This document shows, in pieces, positions 9,242-17,608 of a DNA stretch of 64,000 nucleotides. How positions within the stretch are numbered: position 1 is the first letter of the stretch; each line of letters begins with the position of its first letter. The translations under genes and the position numbers were made by a program. The notes beneath the pieces were generated by a model, which was not told the DNA's origin, searched no databases, and was given only the letters and a program-made list of their open reading frames with translations. Location: assembly GCA_964463485.1 (NCBI GenBank), contig CAYXDO010000002.1, positions 1 through 64,000 of the forward strand. The letters are read 5' to 3'. Origin of the DNA: CAYXDO01 sp964463485 (GTDB lineage: Bacteria > Myxococcota > Kuafuiibacteriia > Kuafuiibacteriales > Kuafuiibacteriaceae).

Positions 9242-10025
9242 GAGGGGCCGACGGGCGCTCGGCAAGACCGCCGTGACGCGCGCGCGACGCCTCGGCGTCA
9301 ATTGGGAGCTCGATCTCTCCGAGGGGATCGACTTCGCCATCTGGCTCACCGCGGCCTTCGAGCTCGAGACCGTGCGGGCCTACAAACGAATGATTCGCTC
9401 CGGAGACGTCGTGCTCGACATCGGCGCGAACATCGGAGCGCACACTCTCCACCTCGCCCAAGCCGCCGGGGCCTCCGGGAGGGTGATCGCCTTCGAGCCC
9501 ACCGATTGGGCGTTCGCCAAGCTCCTCCGGAACTGCGCCCTCAACCCCGAGCTCGAACGGCGAATCGAGTGTAACCAAGTCATGCTGGTCGCTGACGAAG
9601 CCAAAGACGTACCCCCTCCCCAGATCTATTCGAGCTGGCCGCTCTCCGAAGGCGATAACCTTCACCAACTCCACGGCGGTCAACTCAAGACCACCCACGG
9701 GGCGCGAGCTCGTACTCTCGATGGCTTCTTGCGCGAGAGGAAGGTCGACCGCGTCGATTTCGTCAAGCTCGACATCGACGGCTTCGAGTGCTCGATGCTG
9801 AGAGGTGCCAAGGAGACTCTCTCCCGATCGCGACCACGGATGATCATGGAGCTCGCTCCCTATGCGCTCGCAGAGCAAGGGGCCAGCATCCACGAGCTGA
9901 TTGCCCTCCTACGAGAGTATGGTTACCGATTGAGCAAACTATCCGGTCAGCCCCTGACCCTCGATGCCGCGCTCTTCGACCGCACCATCCCGGCGGGAGC
10001 GAGTATGAACGTCATCGCGATCTGA
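9186..10025 (+). CDS. FkbM-family class I SAM-dependent methyltransferase
   Basis: It is a 279-residue methyltransferase. SAM-binding motif I reads VLDIGANIGAHT (about residues 75-87); an acidic motif II follows (VIAFEPT), and FVKLDIDGFE near residue 195 matches the conserved FkbM block. FkbM enzymes O-methylate hydroxyls of polyketides or surface sugars. The next gene, on the opposite strand, is a methyltransferase-glycosyltransferase fusion, so a role in glycan modification is plausible but not shown. ATG 9186 is used; ATG 9213 or 9240 would still keep the whole catalytic domain. It converges on the following gene with only 23 bases between the stops. Confidence 0.8.
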   Translation: MLKTKHKIAMVQVAQSAVMRGRRALGKTAVTRARRLGVNWELDLSEGIDFAIWLTAAFELETVRAYKRMIRSGDVVLDIGANIGAHTLHLAQAAGASGRVIAFEPTDWAFAKLLRNCALNPELERRIECNQVMLVADEAKDVPPPQIYSSWPLSEGDNLHQLHGGQLKTTHGARARTLDGFLRERKVDRVDFVKLDIDGFECSMLRGAKETLSRSRPRMIMELAPYALAEQGASIHELIALLREYGYRLSKLSGQPLTLDAALFDRTIPAGASMNVIAI

Positions 10026-10048
10026 TCCGATCGATCGCAGGCCTGCGC

Positions 10049-11503
10049 TCAAACGAACTTCAAGCGCTTCGCGGCGAAGACCACCATATGGAGCAACAGC
10101 CACCCGTGGGTCCAACGGGAGATGTTGGTCTCGCCATATCGTCGGGCTCGGTAACGCACGGGCACCTCCTGAATCTTCAGATTCAGCCTCGCCGCGCCGA
10201 AGACGAGGTCGAAGTCTCCGAACGGGTCGAAGTCCCCAAAGTACTCCCGATTCTTGGCGATCTTGCGATAATCACGCCGCCAGAGGACCTTGGTTCCACA
10301 CAGAGTATCTCGGATGGGTTGGCCCAGGAGCCAGGTGAAGGCGATCGCAAAAAATTTGTTACCGACCAGGTTGGCAAACCTCATGGCTTCGTTCTCCATC
10401 GGGTACACCAACCTGACGCCGTTCACGAACTCGGCCGAGCCATTCGCCATCAAGTCGAAGAAGCGCGGGAGGTCCTCGGGCGGGACCGTGATGTCGGCGT
10501 CCAGAATCATCAAGATGTCTCCCTTGGCAGCATCGAAGCCCAAGCGGACCGCGTCTCCCTTGCCTCTGCCGGTCTGCTTCAGGAGCTTGCAGTCGCGAGC
10601 CGGGTTCCGCGCGATCGCGCGTTCGATGGCCTCGTAGGTGTCGTCTTTGGAGTTGCCCTCGACGAAGATGATTTCCGTTCCGCTCCCCATGTCTGGAATG
10701 CGTTCCATCAGCTCGTCGATGTGACCCGACTCGTTACGAGCCGCCACGATCACGCTGACCGTGGGTTTCTCGATCGGAGGCTTTCGAACGGGCCGGGCCA
10801 CGATGAAATTGACCATCGCGAGCTGCCGAAACGGGCTCAGCTTCGCCAAATATCGGTTGGCAAAGTCAGAAAGGATCGGGACGTCGAGCGGAGCGACGAT
10901 CGCTTCCCACTTCCGCAAGACCTGAAATCCAGAGATCTCGAGGAGGTTACTCATGTCGTGCGGCGTGAGCCAGTTCTGCATGAGATTCGGGATCGCTACG
11001 CCGAGCCGCTGCGCCGCCCGCAACGGAACCTCCCAGAGATGACTATAGACGTTGAGCACCAACCGAGTCTCCGGCCCGCAGTGCGCCTGAAGCCGCTCGA
11101 GCACCGCTTGCACGTCCCAAAGGTCATTCACGAGATCCGACAAGATCACGTATTCGAAGGTGCGATCGCCTAGGTTCAACGCCTGCACGTCCGCGCACAC
11201 GAACTCGAGCTCCGGGTGAAGCCGAGCCGCGGCGTGGACCGTCTCCGCACAAAAGTCGATACCCATTCCTGTACTCGGCTCGAGCGCCGCGAGGAGATCT
11301 CCGCGACCGCACCCGAGCTCCAAGACCGTGCTCCCCTTCGGAACCACCTGCCGAAACACGTGCTCGAGCTGCTCGTGGTAATAGCTGCCCCACGATCGAC
11401 GCTCGATATTCTCTGCCCAATGCGAAATTCGCGTCTGGCGATACTCCGTGGCTTCGTCGCGGAGCTTGTCTGCGTAGGCTCCCACGGCGTGTCCGAGGCT
11501 CAT
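10049..11503 (-). CDS. Fusion of SAM-dependent methyltransferase and family-2 glycosyltransferase
   Basis: This is a 484-residue two-domain protein. Residues 55-200 form a class I methyltransferase (motif I LELGCGRG at about 61-68). Residues 245-484 form a GT2 glycosyltransferase of the dolichol-phosphate-mannose-synthase-like type: N-terminal VSVIVAARNES, substrate motif FVEGNSKDDT, a DAD metal-binding site (LDADIT), and a later YGETNIS-like segment. There is no C-terminal membrane anchor beyond weak hydrophobicity around WLLLHMVVF. It probably transfers a sugar from a nucleotide-sugar donor to a polyprenyl-phosphate or lipid and methylates an intermediate. Which substrates are used cannot be told from sequence. 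Confidence 0.8.
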   Translation of the reverse strand: MSLGHAVGAYADKLRDEATEYRQTRISHWAENIERRSWGSYYHEQLEHVFRQVVPKGSTVLELGCGRGDLLAALEPSTGMGIDFCAETVHAAARLHPELEFVCADVQALNLGDRTFEYVILSDLVNDLWDVQAVLERLQAHCGPETRLVLNVYSHLWEVPLRAAQRLGVAIPNLMQNWLTPHDMSNLLEISGFQVLRKWEAIVAPLDVPILSDFANRYLAKLSPFRQLAMVNFIVARPVRKPPIEKPTVSVIVAARNESGHIDELMERIPDMGSGTEIIFVEGNSKDDTYEAIERAIARNPARDCKLLKQTGRGKGDAVRLGFDAAKGDILMILDADITVPPEDLPRFFDLMANGSAEFVNGVRLVYPMENEAMRFANLVGNKFFAIAFTWLLGQPIRDTLCGTKVLWRRDYRKIAKNREYFGDFDPFGDFDLVFGAARLNLKIQEVPVRYRARRYGETNISRWTHGWLLLHMVVFAAKRLKFV

Positions 11504-11548
11504 CTGCCGCTAAGTGCGCATGAAAGCGGGTCGCCGGCAATGCCGAGA

Positions 11549-13081
11549 TCACCCCATGGATCGCCGCGCGCGATCGCGCTCCCGCCAATCCGTGACCGCG
11601 TCGCGAGGGTGTACGGGACCATCGAACCGAATCGAAAACGCCGCGTCGAAGTCGGTCACTCCAGACGTCTTCACGAAGATCGTCTTTCGATTGTAGGGTA
11701 GGAAAAAGAGCAGGAACGGGAAGAAGTTCTTCACCACGCAGACGTCGGCCCGAAATGGGCTCAGCCCCACGTCCGAGTAAAACGCCGGCTTCACGGCGAT
11801 CGCCGGACCCTCCGTGATCACCAGCCGAACGTGCTCGATCGCGAGGACGACGATCCGCCGGAACCCACGGAGCTCCTGTTTGGAAATGAGCTTCGCGGTG
11901 AGCTCGAGGGGCGCTCCGCGGCTCGGATCGAGCCGACCCCCGACCTTCGTAACGACCGAGTCTCCTATCCCTTTCTGCCACAGCTCCTCCACCGCATGCG
12001 GATCTCGAAGAGGCACGTAAGAGAGCAGCCCTTGACCCTCTCGGAGCAGCGCGGAGAGTAGCGCGGTATTCTCACCCGGAGCTCCCGCCGTAACCACGTC
12101 GGACGCATCCGCCATCACGACCGTTCCGAACGCGCGACGAGCCCGGGCCTTGCGCGCGCGCTCGATGGCTTCGGACGGACCCACGAAGTTGGGCGGGAGC
12201 TTCTCCTTTCGCGCCCAACAAGCCTCGGCCAACTCATCGGCCAAAGACTCCGCGAGCGCTCGATCGCCTTCGGTCACCGCCGCGGTGGACCAGCCGAGGT
12301 TAGGGCTGTCATTCCATGGATGGCACATGAACACGGAGGTCGAGAGCACCTTCGGTAGCTTCTCCATGGCGCGGGATCTTGAAAACACCGGTCGCATCGG
12401 CTCCAGAAAATCGATCGTATTGCCACCTCCGAGGATCATCGGGAGACTCCGCCACGCTACCGTAGGCAGCGGCCGACCCCTGGCCAGGCCGGCCAAGATC
12501 TGCGCGCATTTTCGTCCGACTCTCACATGATCCCGGTGAGGGTTGGTACCGTAGGCGACGAGCGCGTCCGAGCCTTCGACCTTGGCCTTGGTCAAGTTGC
12601 CGTGCAAATCATAACTCACCACGAGCGGTACCTTCGGTCGGAGGTTTCGCACCTTCTCGATCCATCGAGCCTCCGGGTCGGGGACGGCTCGGGCTCCGAG
12701 CGCTCCGTGTAAGCACAAGTAGATCCCGTCGAGCTTGCCGGCGCGGTCGATACTCTCGAGGAGCCTCTGTTCGAGCGACTCGTAAGTCGACTCCGAGAGC
12801 GCACCCGAAGCAATCGCCCAGGTCGAGAAGAGCGGTACCGGCTCGAGACCGCCGGGCTTGCGAAGCCCGTCCACGAACCCAGTCAGCTCGGCCCGGCGAA
12901 ACATCCCCCGAATCTCAGGGGCGCGTCTCGAAGTCGCGTCCAAAAGCTCCGCGCCCTCGAGGTCGTGCAACGACCGGAAATCGTCGAGAGTCGTCGGGAC
13001 CGGAGAGAGTGCGTTGGTCTCCTGATTGATCCGCGCATAGGCGAGCCGGATCGGCATACCCGTGCTCGTTCGGCCCGTCAT
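11549..13081 (-). CDS. M81-family (MlrC-like) metallopeptidase
   Basis: The protein is 510 residues long and resembles microcystinase C (MlrC, MEROPS M81). The N-terminal domain has IARINQETNALSP-like opening residues, YDLHGN and NPHRDH, which carry metal-ligand histidines and acidic residues; the C-terminal MlrC domain spans about residues 320-480. Family members hydrolyse linearised microcystin fragments, but most homologues act on unknown small peptides or amides. The start ATG 13081 overlaps the upstream DUF6036-like gene by four bases (ATGA), so it is translationally coupled; ATG 13057 is an alternative. No signal peptide is visible, so it should be cytoplasmic. Confidence 0.8.
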   Translation of the reverse strand: MTGRTSTGMPIRLAYARINQETNALSPVPTTLDDFRSLHDLEGAELLDATSRRAPEIRGMFRRAELTGFVDGLRKPGGLEPVPLFSTWAIASGALSESTYESLEQRLLESIDRAGKLDGIYLCLHGALGARAVPDPEARWIEKVRNLRPKVPLVVSYDLHGNLTKAKVEGSDALVAYGTNPHRDHVRVGRKCAQILAGLARGRPLPTVAWRSLPMILGGGNTIDFLEPMRPVFSRSRAMEKLPKVLSTSVFMCHPWNDSPNLGWSTAAVTEGDRALAESLADELAEACWARKEKLPPNFVGPSEAIERARKARARRAFGTVVMADASDVVTAGAPGENTALLSALLREGQGLLSYVPLRDPHAVEELWQKGIGDSVVTKVGGRLDPSRGAPLELTAKLISKQELRGFRRIVVLAIEHVRLVITEGPAIAVKPAFYSDVGLSPFRADVCVVKNFFPFLLFFLPYNRKTIFVKTSGVTDFDAAFSIRFDGPVHPRDAVTDWRERDRARRSMG

Positions 13082-13632
13082 GAGCTCCCCCGCGGTTTGT
13101 CGAAGAGCTTCAGCACTCGTTGCCGGTTTCGTTCGAACACCTCCGAAAGGACCTCAGGTACCATCGCGCGATCGATCGCATCAGCGAGTGTCTTGCGCTC
13201 AATCCCCTTGGATTCGATGATGAACCGGATGTCTTCGAGATCCTCGTCGTCCGCTCGGGCGAGCTTGCTTAGAATGAGGTCCAGCGGGCCGAGCGCGGAG
13301 ACAGCAAGGGCCGCGTTTCCGAAGCTGCGGTTGACGACGACGCAACTCTGCCTCCACTCGGGCGTCAGAATTTGCTGCTCCGGACCGAAGATGTGAGTCA
13401 GATACAGTCCCTTCGGCGCCAGCTCTTCGTTGGTCAAGCGAAGGGCCTCTCCAAAGTTCGCCTGCCGAATCAGCACGTCGACTTCCTGCTCGTCGAGGAT
13501 CAGATCTGCGTCCTCGGTGGATCGCGAAAGACCGTAGCCGAGAATCAGGGCCGCTCCTCCGAAGAGTCGAACGTGACCCGGCCCTTCGAGGTGACTTGCG
13601 AGTGTCCGTAGGATCTCTTCGGCCGGATTCAT
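13078..13632 (-). CDS. DUF6036-like nucleotidyltransferase-fold protein
   Basis: It is a 184-residue protein with RLFGGAALILGYGLSRSTEDADL near residue 25. That is the G-G-x-A...T-x-D-x-D/L pattern of nucleotidyltransferase-fold proteins of the DUF6036/AbiEii-like group. The Asp-rich stretch EDADLILDEQEVD would be the metal site. Such proteins often occur as antitoxin-or-toxin-like partners or as accessory genes. I fixed the start at ATG 13632 because it overlaps the upstream stop by four bases (ATGA); the longer frame adds a weak leader. The 3' end overlaps the MlrC-like gene by four bases as well, giving a chain of three coupled genes. Confidence 0.65.
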   Translation of the reverse strand: MNPAEEILRTLASHLEGPGHVRLFGGAALILGYGLSRSTEDADLILDEQEVDVLIRQANFGEALRLTNEELAPKGLYLTHIFGPEQQILTPEWRQSCVVVNRSFGNAALAVSALGPLDLILSKLARADDEDLEDIRFIIESKGIERKTLADAIDRAMVPEVLSEVFERNRQRVLKLFDKPRGSS

Positions 13633-14139
13633 CGTCGTCTCAGGAGTCTCTCCGGGCTGTAACGATAACATGGCCGTCGGCTGTCCCGCGGCGGTCTCCT
13701 GGCGATCGCTCGAGCAAGCTCTTCGACCGCCGCGTTACGCTCTTCGGCCGGGACGAGATCCACGAACCACGAGAGCGTTCCCAAAGCTCGCTCACGCCGG
13801 GCCCAGAGCAACAGTCGCTCCACTGCCACCTGCCCCGACTGGACGATCCGCAGGACGAGCTTCAGGACCCGGCCATCCGCGTCGGCGTGCGGCATGAGAA
13901 GTCCAACGATGATTTCCTCGAGCCCGAGCTCCGGATCGAGGGTACCCGGGTCCGGGACATACGCGCCGAAAAATCCGCGGAGGTTTGCCTGGCCGATCAA
14001 GTATTGTTGAATGGGGTCGAAGTGCTCGCAGGGGGGCGCGCGATCGAGCAGTCGCTGTCGGAAAAAGGAGCGATGGACCGAATCGGAGCTCGAGGTCGCC
14101 CAGGAGTCTGGCACGAAAGTCATTGAACGTTTGGTTCAT
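13629..14139 (-). CDS. Unknown protein, first gene of coupled trio; likely one-base frameshift
   Basis: I do not recognise the family. The C-terminal 125 residues (from about FFRQRLLDRAPP onward) look like a soluble helical protein with LVLRIVQSGQVAVERLLLWA and a C-terminal Arg-rich tail. In that frame the first start is 14123, with a poor leader. In the adjacent frame, ATG 14139 gives MNQTFNDFRARLLGDLELR, which looks more protein-like and would join the main frame as SLLF-RQRLLD if the AAAAA run (plus strand 14062-14066) were one base shorter. The 3' end is coupled by ATGA to the DUF6036-like gene, which suggests the two proteins act together. Confidence 0.5.
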
Positions 14140-14189
14140 GCTCTTGGCAACATCCGAGGTGCAGAATCGGGCGCGCCCAAGCCGCGGGG

Positions 14190-15653
14190 TCAGCCTCCGA
14201 ATCCCAGCCGCTTCCTGAGACGCTCGACTCGATCGAGCGCTTGTTCGATCGACTCGCCGTGGCGGTCGATCATGCGGTCGATGAGGCCGTCTCCCTTGGC
14301 CGCGTTGACATCGGCGCTCTTGGCTCCGGGGGCATACATGGCTTCCATGACTTTCTTGACGCTGGACTTCACCAGGCCCCGGATCGGGACCTTGGCCATC
14401 ATCCCATACATGGGCGCCGTACCGCTCCGCGCGAGAGCTGGGTTCGCGCGAACTTCCTCGACCGAGGCGCGCAGATCAGCCAGGTACGAGTCGGCCGCCT
14501 CGACGTGATTTCGAGTTACCGTGAGATGTACACAAGCCGGTCGCTGTTGGCGATCCACGGACCACCCTCGGCGCTCGAGCGCGTCTGCTACCGCAAACAC
14601 GTCCGGGCCATTTGCTGCTGCGCCCCACGTGACGATGGTGGCCACCGAATCGCCGATGAGTCTAAGGCCAGGGATCGCGCGGACTCCTGCGCGCAATCGA
14701 TCGGCCGCGTTCAGTGACTGTCGGGCCGCCGCCAAATAGCCGTCTTCACCGAAGCCTCGAAGGCCCGCCCACGCCGCCGCGATGGGTCCTCCGGGCCGAG
14801 TACCTGCCGCGGTCGCGGAAGCATAGATCCCTCCGGGCCACTCGGTCGCCACATAGAACTGATGGCGCATGAAATCCATGTCGCGCCAAATCAGCAAGGA
14901 AGCTCCTTTGGCCGCGTACCCATACTTGTGCAAGTCTGCGCTGATCGAGCTCACACCCTCGACCCGAAAGTCCCAGCGATCGATGTTCCGACCCAGCCGC
15001 TCGAGCCAAGGCAATACGAACCCACCCACGCACGCATCCACGTGGAGCGGCAACCCTTTGCGGCGTGCCAAGGTGGAGAGTGCTTCGATCGGGTCGACGA
15101 GCCCGTGGGGATACTGCGGCGCCGAGCCCACGATCGCGATGGTGCGCGGCCCTACTGCGCGACCCATGCGCGAGACGTCGGCGCGGAAATCGACTCCCAC
15201 CGGAACTCGGCGGATCGATACGCCGAGGTAGTGACCCGCTTTGTCGAACGCTGGATGTACGGTAGAGGGTGCGACAATTTCGGGCCGAAGCACCCACGGT
15301 CGCTCCTTGCGAGCTTTGTCCCGATATGTCGCCACCGCGAGAAAGATCGACTCGGTCCCGCCCGAAGTCATGGTTCCGACCGCCGAGCTCGGGCCATGAA
15401 ACAGGTCGGCAGCCATCTCCACGACCTCCGCTTCCATGCGGCGCAAGCTCGGAAAGGCGATCGGATTGAGTGCGTTGGTGGGCGCGAACAGGGCGTGGGC
15501 TGACTCCAACAGCTCCTCGTGCCGGTCACCCCCGAAATACACCAAACTGAATACGCGGCCTTCTCGCCAGTTCGTGTCCGAGGATCTCAGCTCGCGAAGC
15601 GCCTGGAGGAGCTCCTCGTTGGACCTGCCGCGCTCGGGGATCGTCGTGCGCAT
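14190..15653 (-). CDS. PLP-dependent decarboxylase/lyase of the sphingosine-1-phosphate-lyase type
   Basis: It is a 487-residue group II PLP enzyme. Asp206 in HVDACVGG pairs with the pyridine nitrogen. Lys243 in ADLHKYGYAAKG should form the Schiff base, matching the SADxHK(Y/F)G signature shared by sphingosine-1-phosphate lyase and glutamate/aromatic decarboxylases. GTMTSGGTES (about 93-102) binds the phosphate. Overall layout fits the S1P-lyase subgroup, which cleaves phosphorylated long-chain bases to an aldehyde and phosphoethanolamine; myxobacteria can make sphingolipids, so that role is reasonable but unproven. ATG 15653 was chosen over an upstream start at 15782, which would run into the divergent ABC gene's start region. 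Confidence 0.75.
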   Translation of the reverse strand: MRTTIPERGRSNEELLQALRELRSSDTNWREGRVFSLVYFGGDRHEELLESAHALFAPTNALNPIAFPSLRRMEAEVVEMAADLFHGPSSAVGTMTSGGTESIFLAVATYRDKARKERPWVLRPEIVAPSTVHPAFDKAGHYLGVSIRRVPVGVDFRADVSRMGRAVGPRTIAIVGSAPQYPHGLVDPIEALSTLARRKGLPLHVDACVGGFVLPWLERLGRNIDRWDFRVEGVSSISADLHKYGYAAKGASLLIWRDMDFMRHQFYVATEWPGGIYASATAAGTRPGGPIAAAWAGLRGFGEDGYLAAARQSLNAADRLRAGVRAIPGLRLIGDSVATIVTWGAAANGPDVFAVADALERRGWSVDRQQRPACVHLTVTRNHVEAADSYLADLRASVEEVRANPALARSGTAPMYGMMAKVPIRGLVKSSVKKVMEAMYAPGAKSADVNAAKGDGLIDRMIDRHGESIEQALDRVERLRKRLGFGG

Positions 15654-15763
15654 GTGGGACCCCTTACACCAAGAAAAATGAAGTCCGCCAGCCTCGTCCC
15701 TCGCCGTGGAGCCGAGAAGCTCGTCTGACTTCGCTTCCCCCGCCTTTCGTGTATGCTCCGACG

Positions 15764-16702
15764 ATGCTCGCGGTGGCGGCACGCGGCGTCGAGAAGGTCT
15801 ATGGCGGAGCGCTCGGGGCGCGGCCGGCTTTGGCGGGTGTCGACCTCGAGGTGCCGGTCGGGGCTGCCTTTGGCCTCATCGGCTTGAACGGCGCAGGCAA
15901 GACCACCTTCATCAAGACGCTGCTCGGGATCGCGAGGCTCACGAAGGGCGAGCTTCGCGTCCTCGGCGGGGACCCCGAGGACGTGAACGTGCGGCGGGCG
16001 GTGGGCTATCTTCCCGAGCGGCTCACGATTCCGCGGAGCTTCACGGCGCTCGCCTTTCTGAGTGGCGTCGGGCGTATCAAAGGCGTCCGCTCGCCTCGCG
16101 ACGAGGCCGATCGACAACTCGCCCGAGTGGGGCTCGAGCGTGAGGCCAAGACCCGCGTCGGCAAATTCTCCAAAGGTATGCGGCAACGCTTGGGGCTCGC
16201 AGCTGCGTTGATGGGCGCACCCGCCCTCTTGGTCCTCGATGAACCCACCGATGGCGTCGACCCATTGGGCCGCATCGAGATTCGAAAGATCTTGCTGGAG
16301 GAGCGGACTCGCGGCGCCACGATCTTCCTGAACTCTCACTTGCTCGCAGAGACCGAGAAAGTCTGCAATCGGATCGCGATCCTCCATCAAGGCCGGGTGG
16401 TCGTCGAAGGGACCATCGACTCGCTCGCGGTCAGTGAGACGTGTTGGAGAGTTCGATACTCACCGATCGTCGAGACTCACAAGCTCGTACCCCTCGGATT
16501 CGAAAGTGTCGACACCCCGATGACACCCTATCGCGAATTCCGAGTTCACGCCGACAACCCCGAGGCGCTCAATCAGCAGCTCGATCGCGCCCGCGCGGAG
16601 GGTGCTGTGCTCGTCGAGCTCGTGAGGGAGACGCGAGATCTCGAGGACGTGCTCTCGCAGTATGTGTCGGGCCCGAGTACGGGAGTCGTTCCGACCGCGT
16701 GA
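15764..16702 (+). CDS. ABC-2 type transporter, ATP-binding subunit
   Basis: This is a 312-residue ATPase. Walker A GLNGAGKTT is at residues 40-48, the signature is FSKGMRQRLGLA, Walker B is LLVLDEPTDGVDP, and the H-loop His is in LNSHLL. A C-terminal extension of about 90 residues follows, as in DrrA/CcmA-like exporters. The permease gene begins 66 bases downstream and a membrane-anchored protein of unknown function overlaps that, giving a three-gene operon. ATG 15764 is taken as the start; GTG 15749 would add five residues. Substrate cannot be predicted. Confidence 0.85.
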   Translation: MLAVAARGVEKVYGGALGARPALAGVDLEVPVGAAFGLIGLNGAGKTTFIKTLLGIARLTKGELRVLGGDPEDVNVRRAVGYLPERLTIPRSFTALAFLSGVGRIKGVRSPRDEADRQLARVGLEREAKTRVGKFSKGMRQRLGLAAALMGAPALLVLDEPTDGVDPLGRIEIRKILLEERTRGATIFLNSHLLAETEKVCNRIAILHQGRVVVEGTIDSLAVSETCWRVRYSPIVETHKLVPLGFESVDTPMTPYREFRVHADNPEALNQQLDRARAEGAVLVELVRETRDLEDVLSQYVSGPSTGVVPTA

Positions 16703-16768
16703 GCGAGCGGGCTCCCTTTCAGGTACGATGCGGCGCGATGGAGAACCTCGTCCGGTGAGGCGCGTTCC

Positions 16769-17608
16769 ATGATCCGAGTATTCGCGGTCGCGCTCGATAC
16801 GGTTCGCGAGGCTTCGAGCCGGGGCTGGATCCTCGCGCTCTTTGCCGGCATCTCGCTGTCCCTCGTCAGCCTTGGCTTCGGGCTGGAAATGCAGGTCGTC
16901 GACGGGGCGCTCGCGGCCTCCAAGCTCTTCGGCGAGACGCTCGGAGCGGATCAAATCGTCGCCGTCGACGTGGCGCTCGGTTACGTGTACTTGGCCGCGG
17001 GCTACGTGATTTTTTACGGCGGCCTGAGCTTCGGTATCTTGAGCTCCGCCGACTTCGCGCCCAGCCTGCTCGAGCCTGGGCGTATCGAGCACATGCTCTC
17101 GCTGCCGGTCCGCCGTAGCGAGCTCCTGGTGGGTACATATCTCGGCGTGCTCGCCGTTTCCGCGCTCGCGGTGATTTACGCCTCGGTGGGCCTTTCGGGA
17201 ATCTTGGGTCTCAAGACCGGGGTCTGGTCGATGCGCCTGGTTCCCGCGGCGCTCTTCGGTACCCTCTCGTTCGCCGCCATCTACGCCGTCATGATGACCG
17301 CGGCTCTCCTGGTTCGCAGCGCGGCGCTCTCCGCGGTGGCGGGCTTGATGGTCTTCGTCGGAGGGATCGTGGCCAGCTTCGTCGACCAGATCGCTCCCAT
17401 GTTCTCACCAGGGCTCTCTCGAAACGCCTTCACCGTCATCAGCGCCCTCTTGCCTCCGATCGCGACGATCGCGCAGGCGGCTGCTACGCTTGCGTCCGGC
17501 AAGCTGGAGCTTACCTTCGAGCTCGTGTCTCGGTTGATCGGGCTCGTGGTGTTCGGTGGAGCGGTGCTCTCGGCCGGAATCGCCCGCTTCTCACGAATGG
17601 ATTTCTGA
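16769..17608 (+). CDS. ABC-2 type transporter, permease subunit
   Basis: It has 279 residues and about six predicted membrane helices (for example around residues 20-40, 70-95, 120-145, 165-190, 195-215 and 255-275). The layout, with a short N-terminal cytoplasmic segment and MLSLPVRRSELLVGTYLG between helices, is typical of ABC-2 permeases. It is the partner of the ATPase encoded just upstream. The stop TGA overlaps the next gene's ATG by one base (TGATG). Confidence 0.8.
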   Translation: MIRVFAVALDTVREASSRGWILALFAGISLSLVSLGFGLEMQVVDGALAASKLFGETLGADQIVAVDVALGYVYLAAGYVIFYGGLSFGILSSADFAPSLLEPGRIEHMLSLPVRRSELLVGTYLGVLAVSALAVIYASVGLSGILGLKTGVWSMRLVPAALFGTLSFAAIYAVMMTAALLVRSAALSAVAGLMVFVGGIVASFVDQIAPMFSPGLSRNAFTVISALLPPIATIAQAAATLASGKLELTFELVSRLIGLVVFGGAVLSAGIARFSRMDF

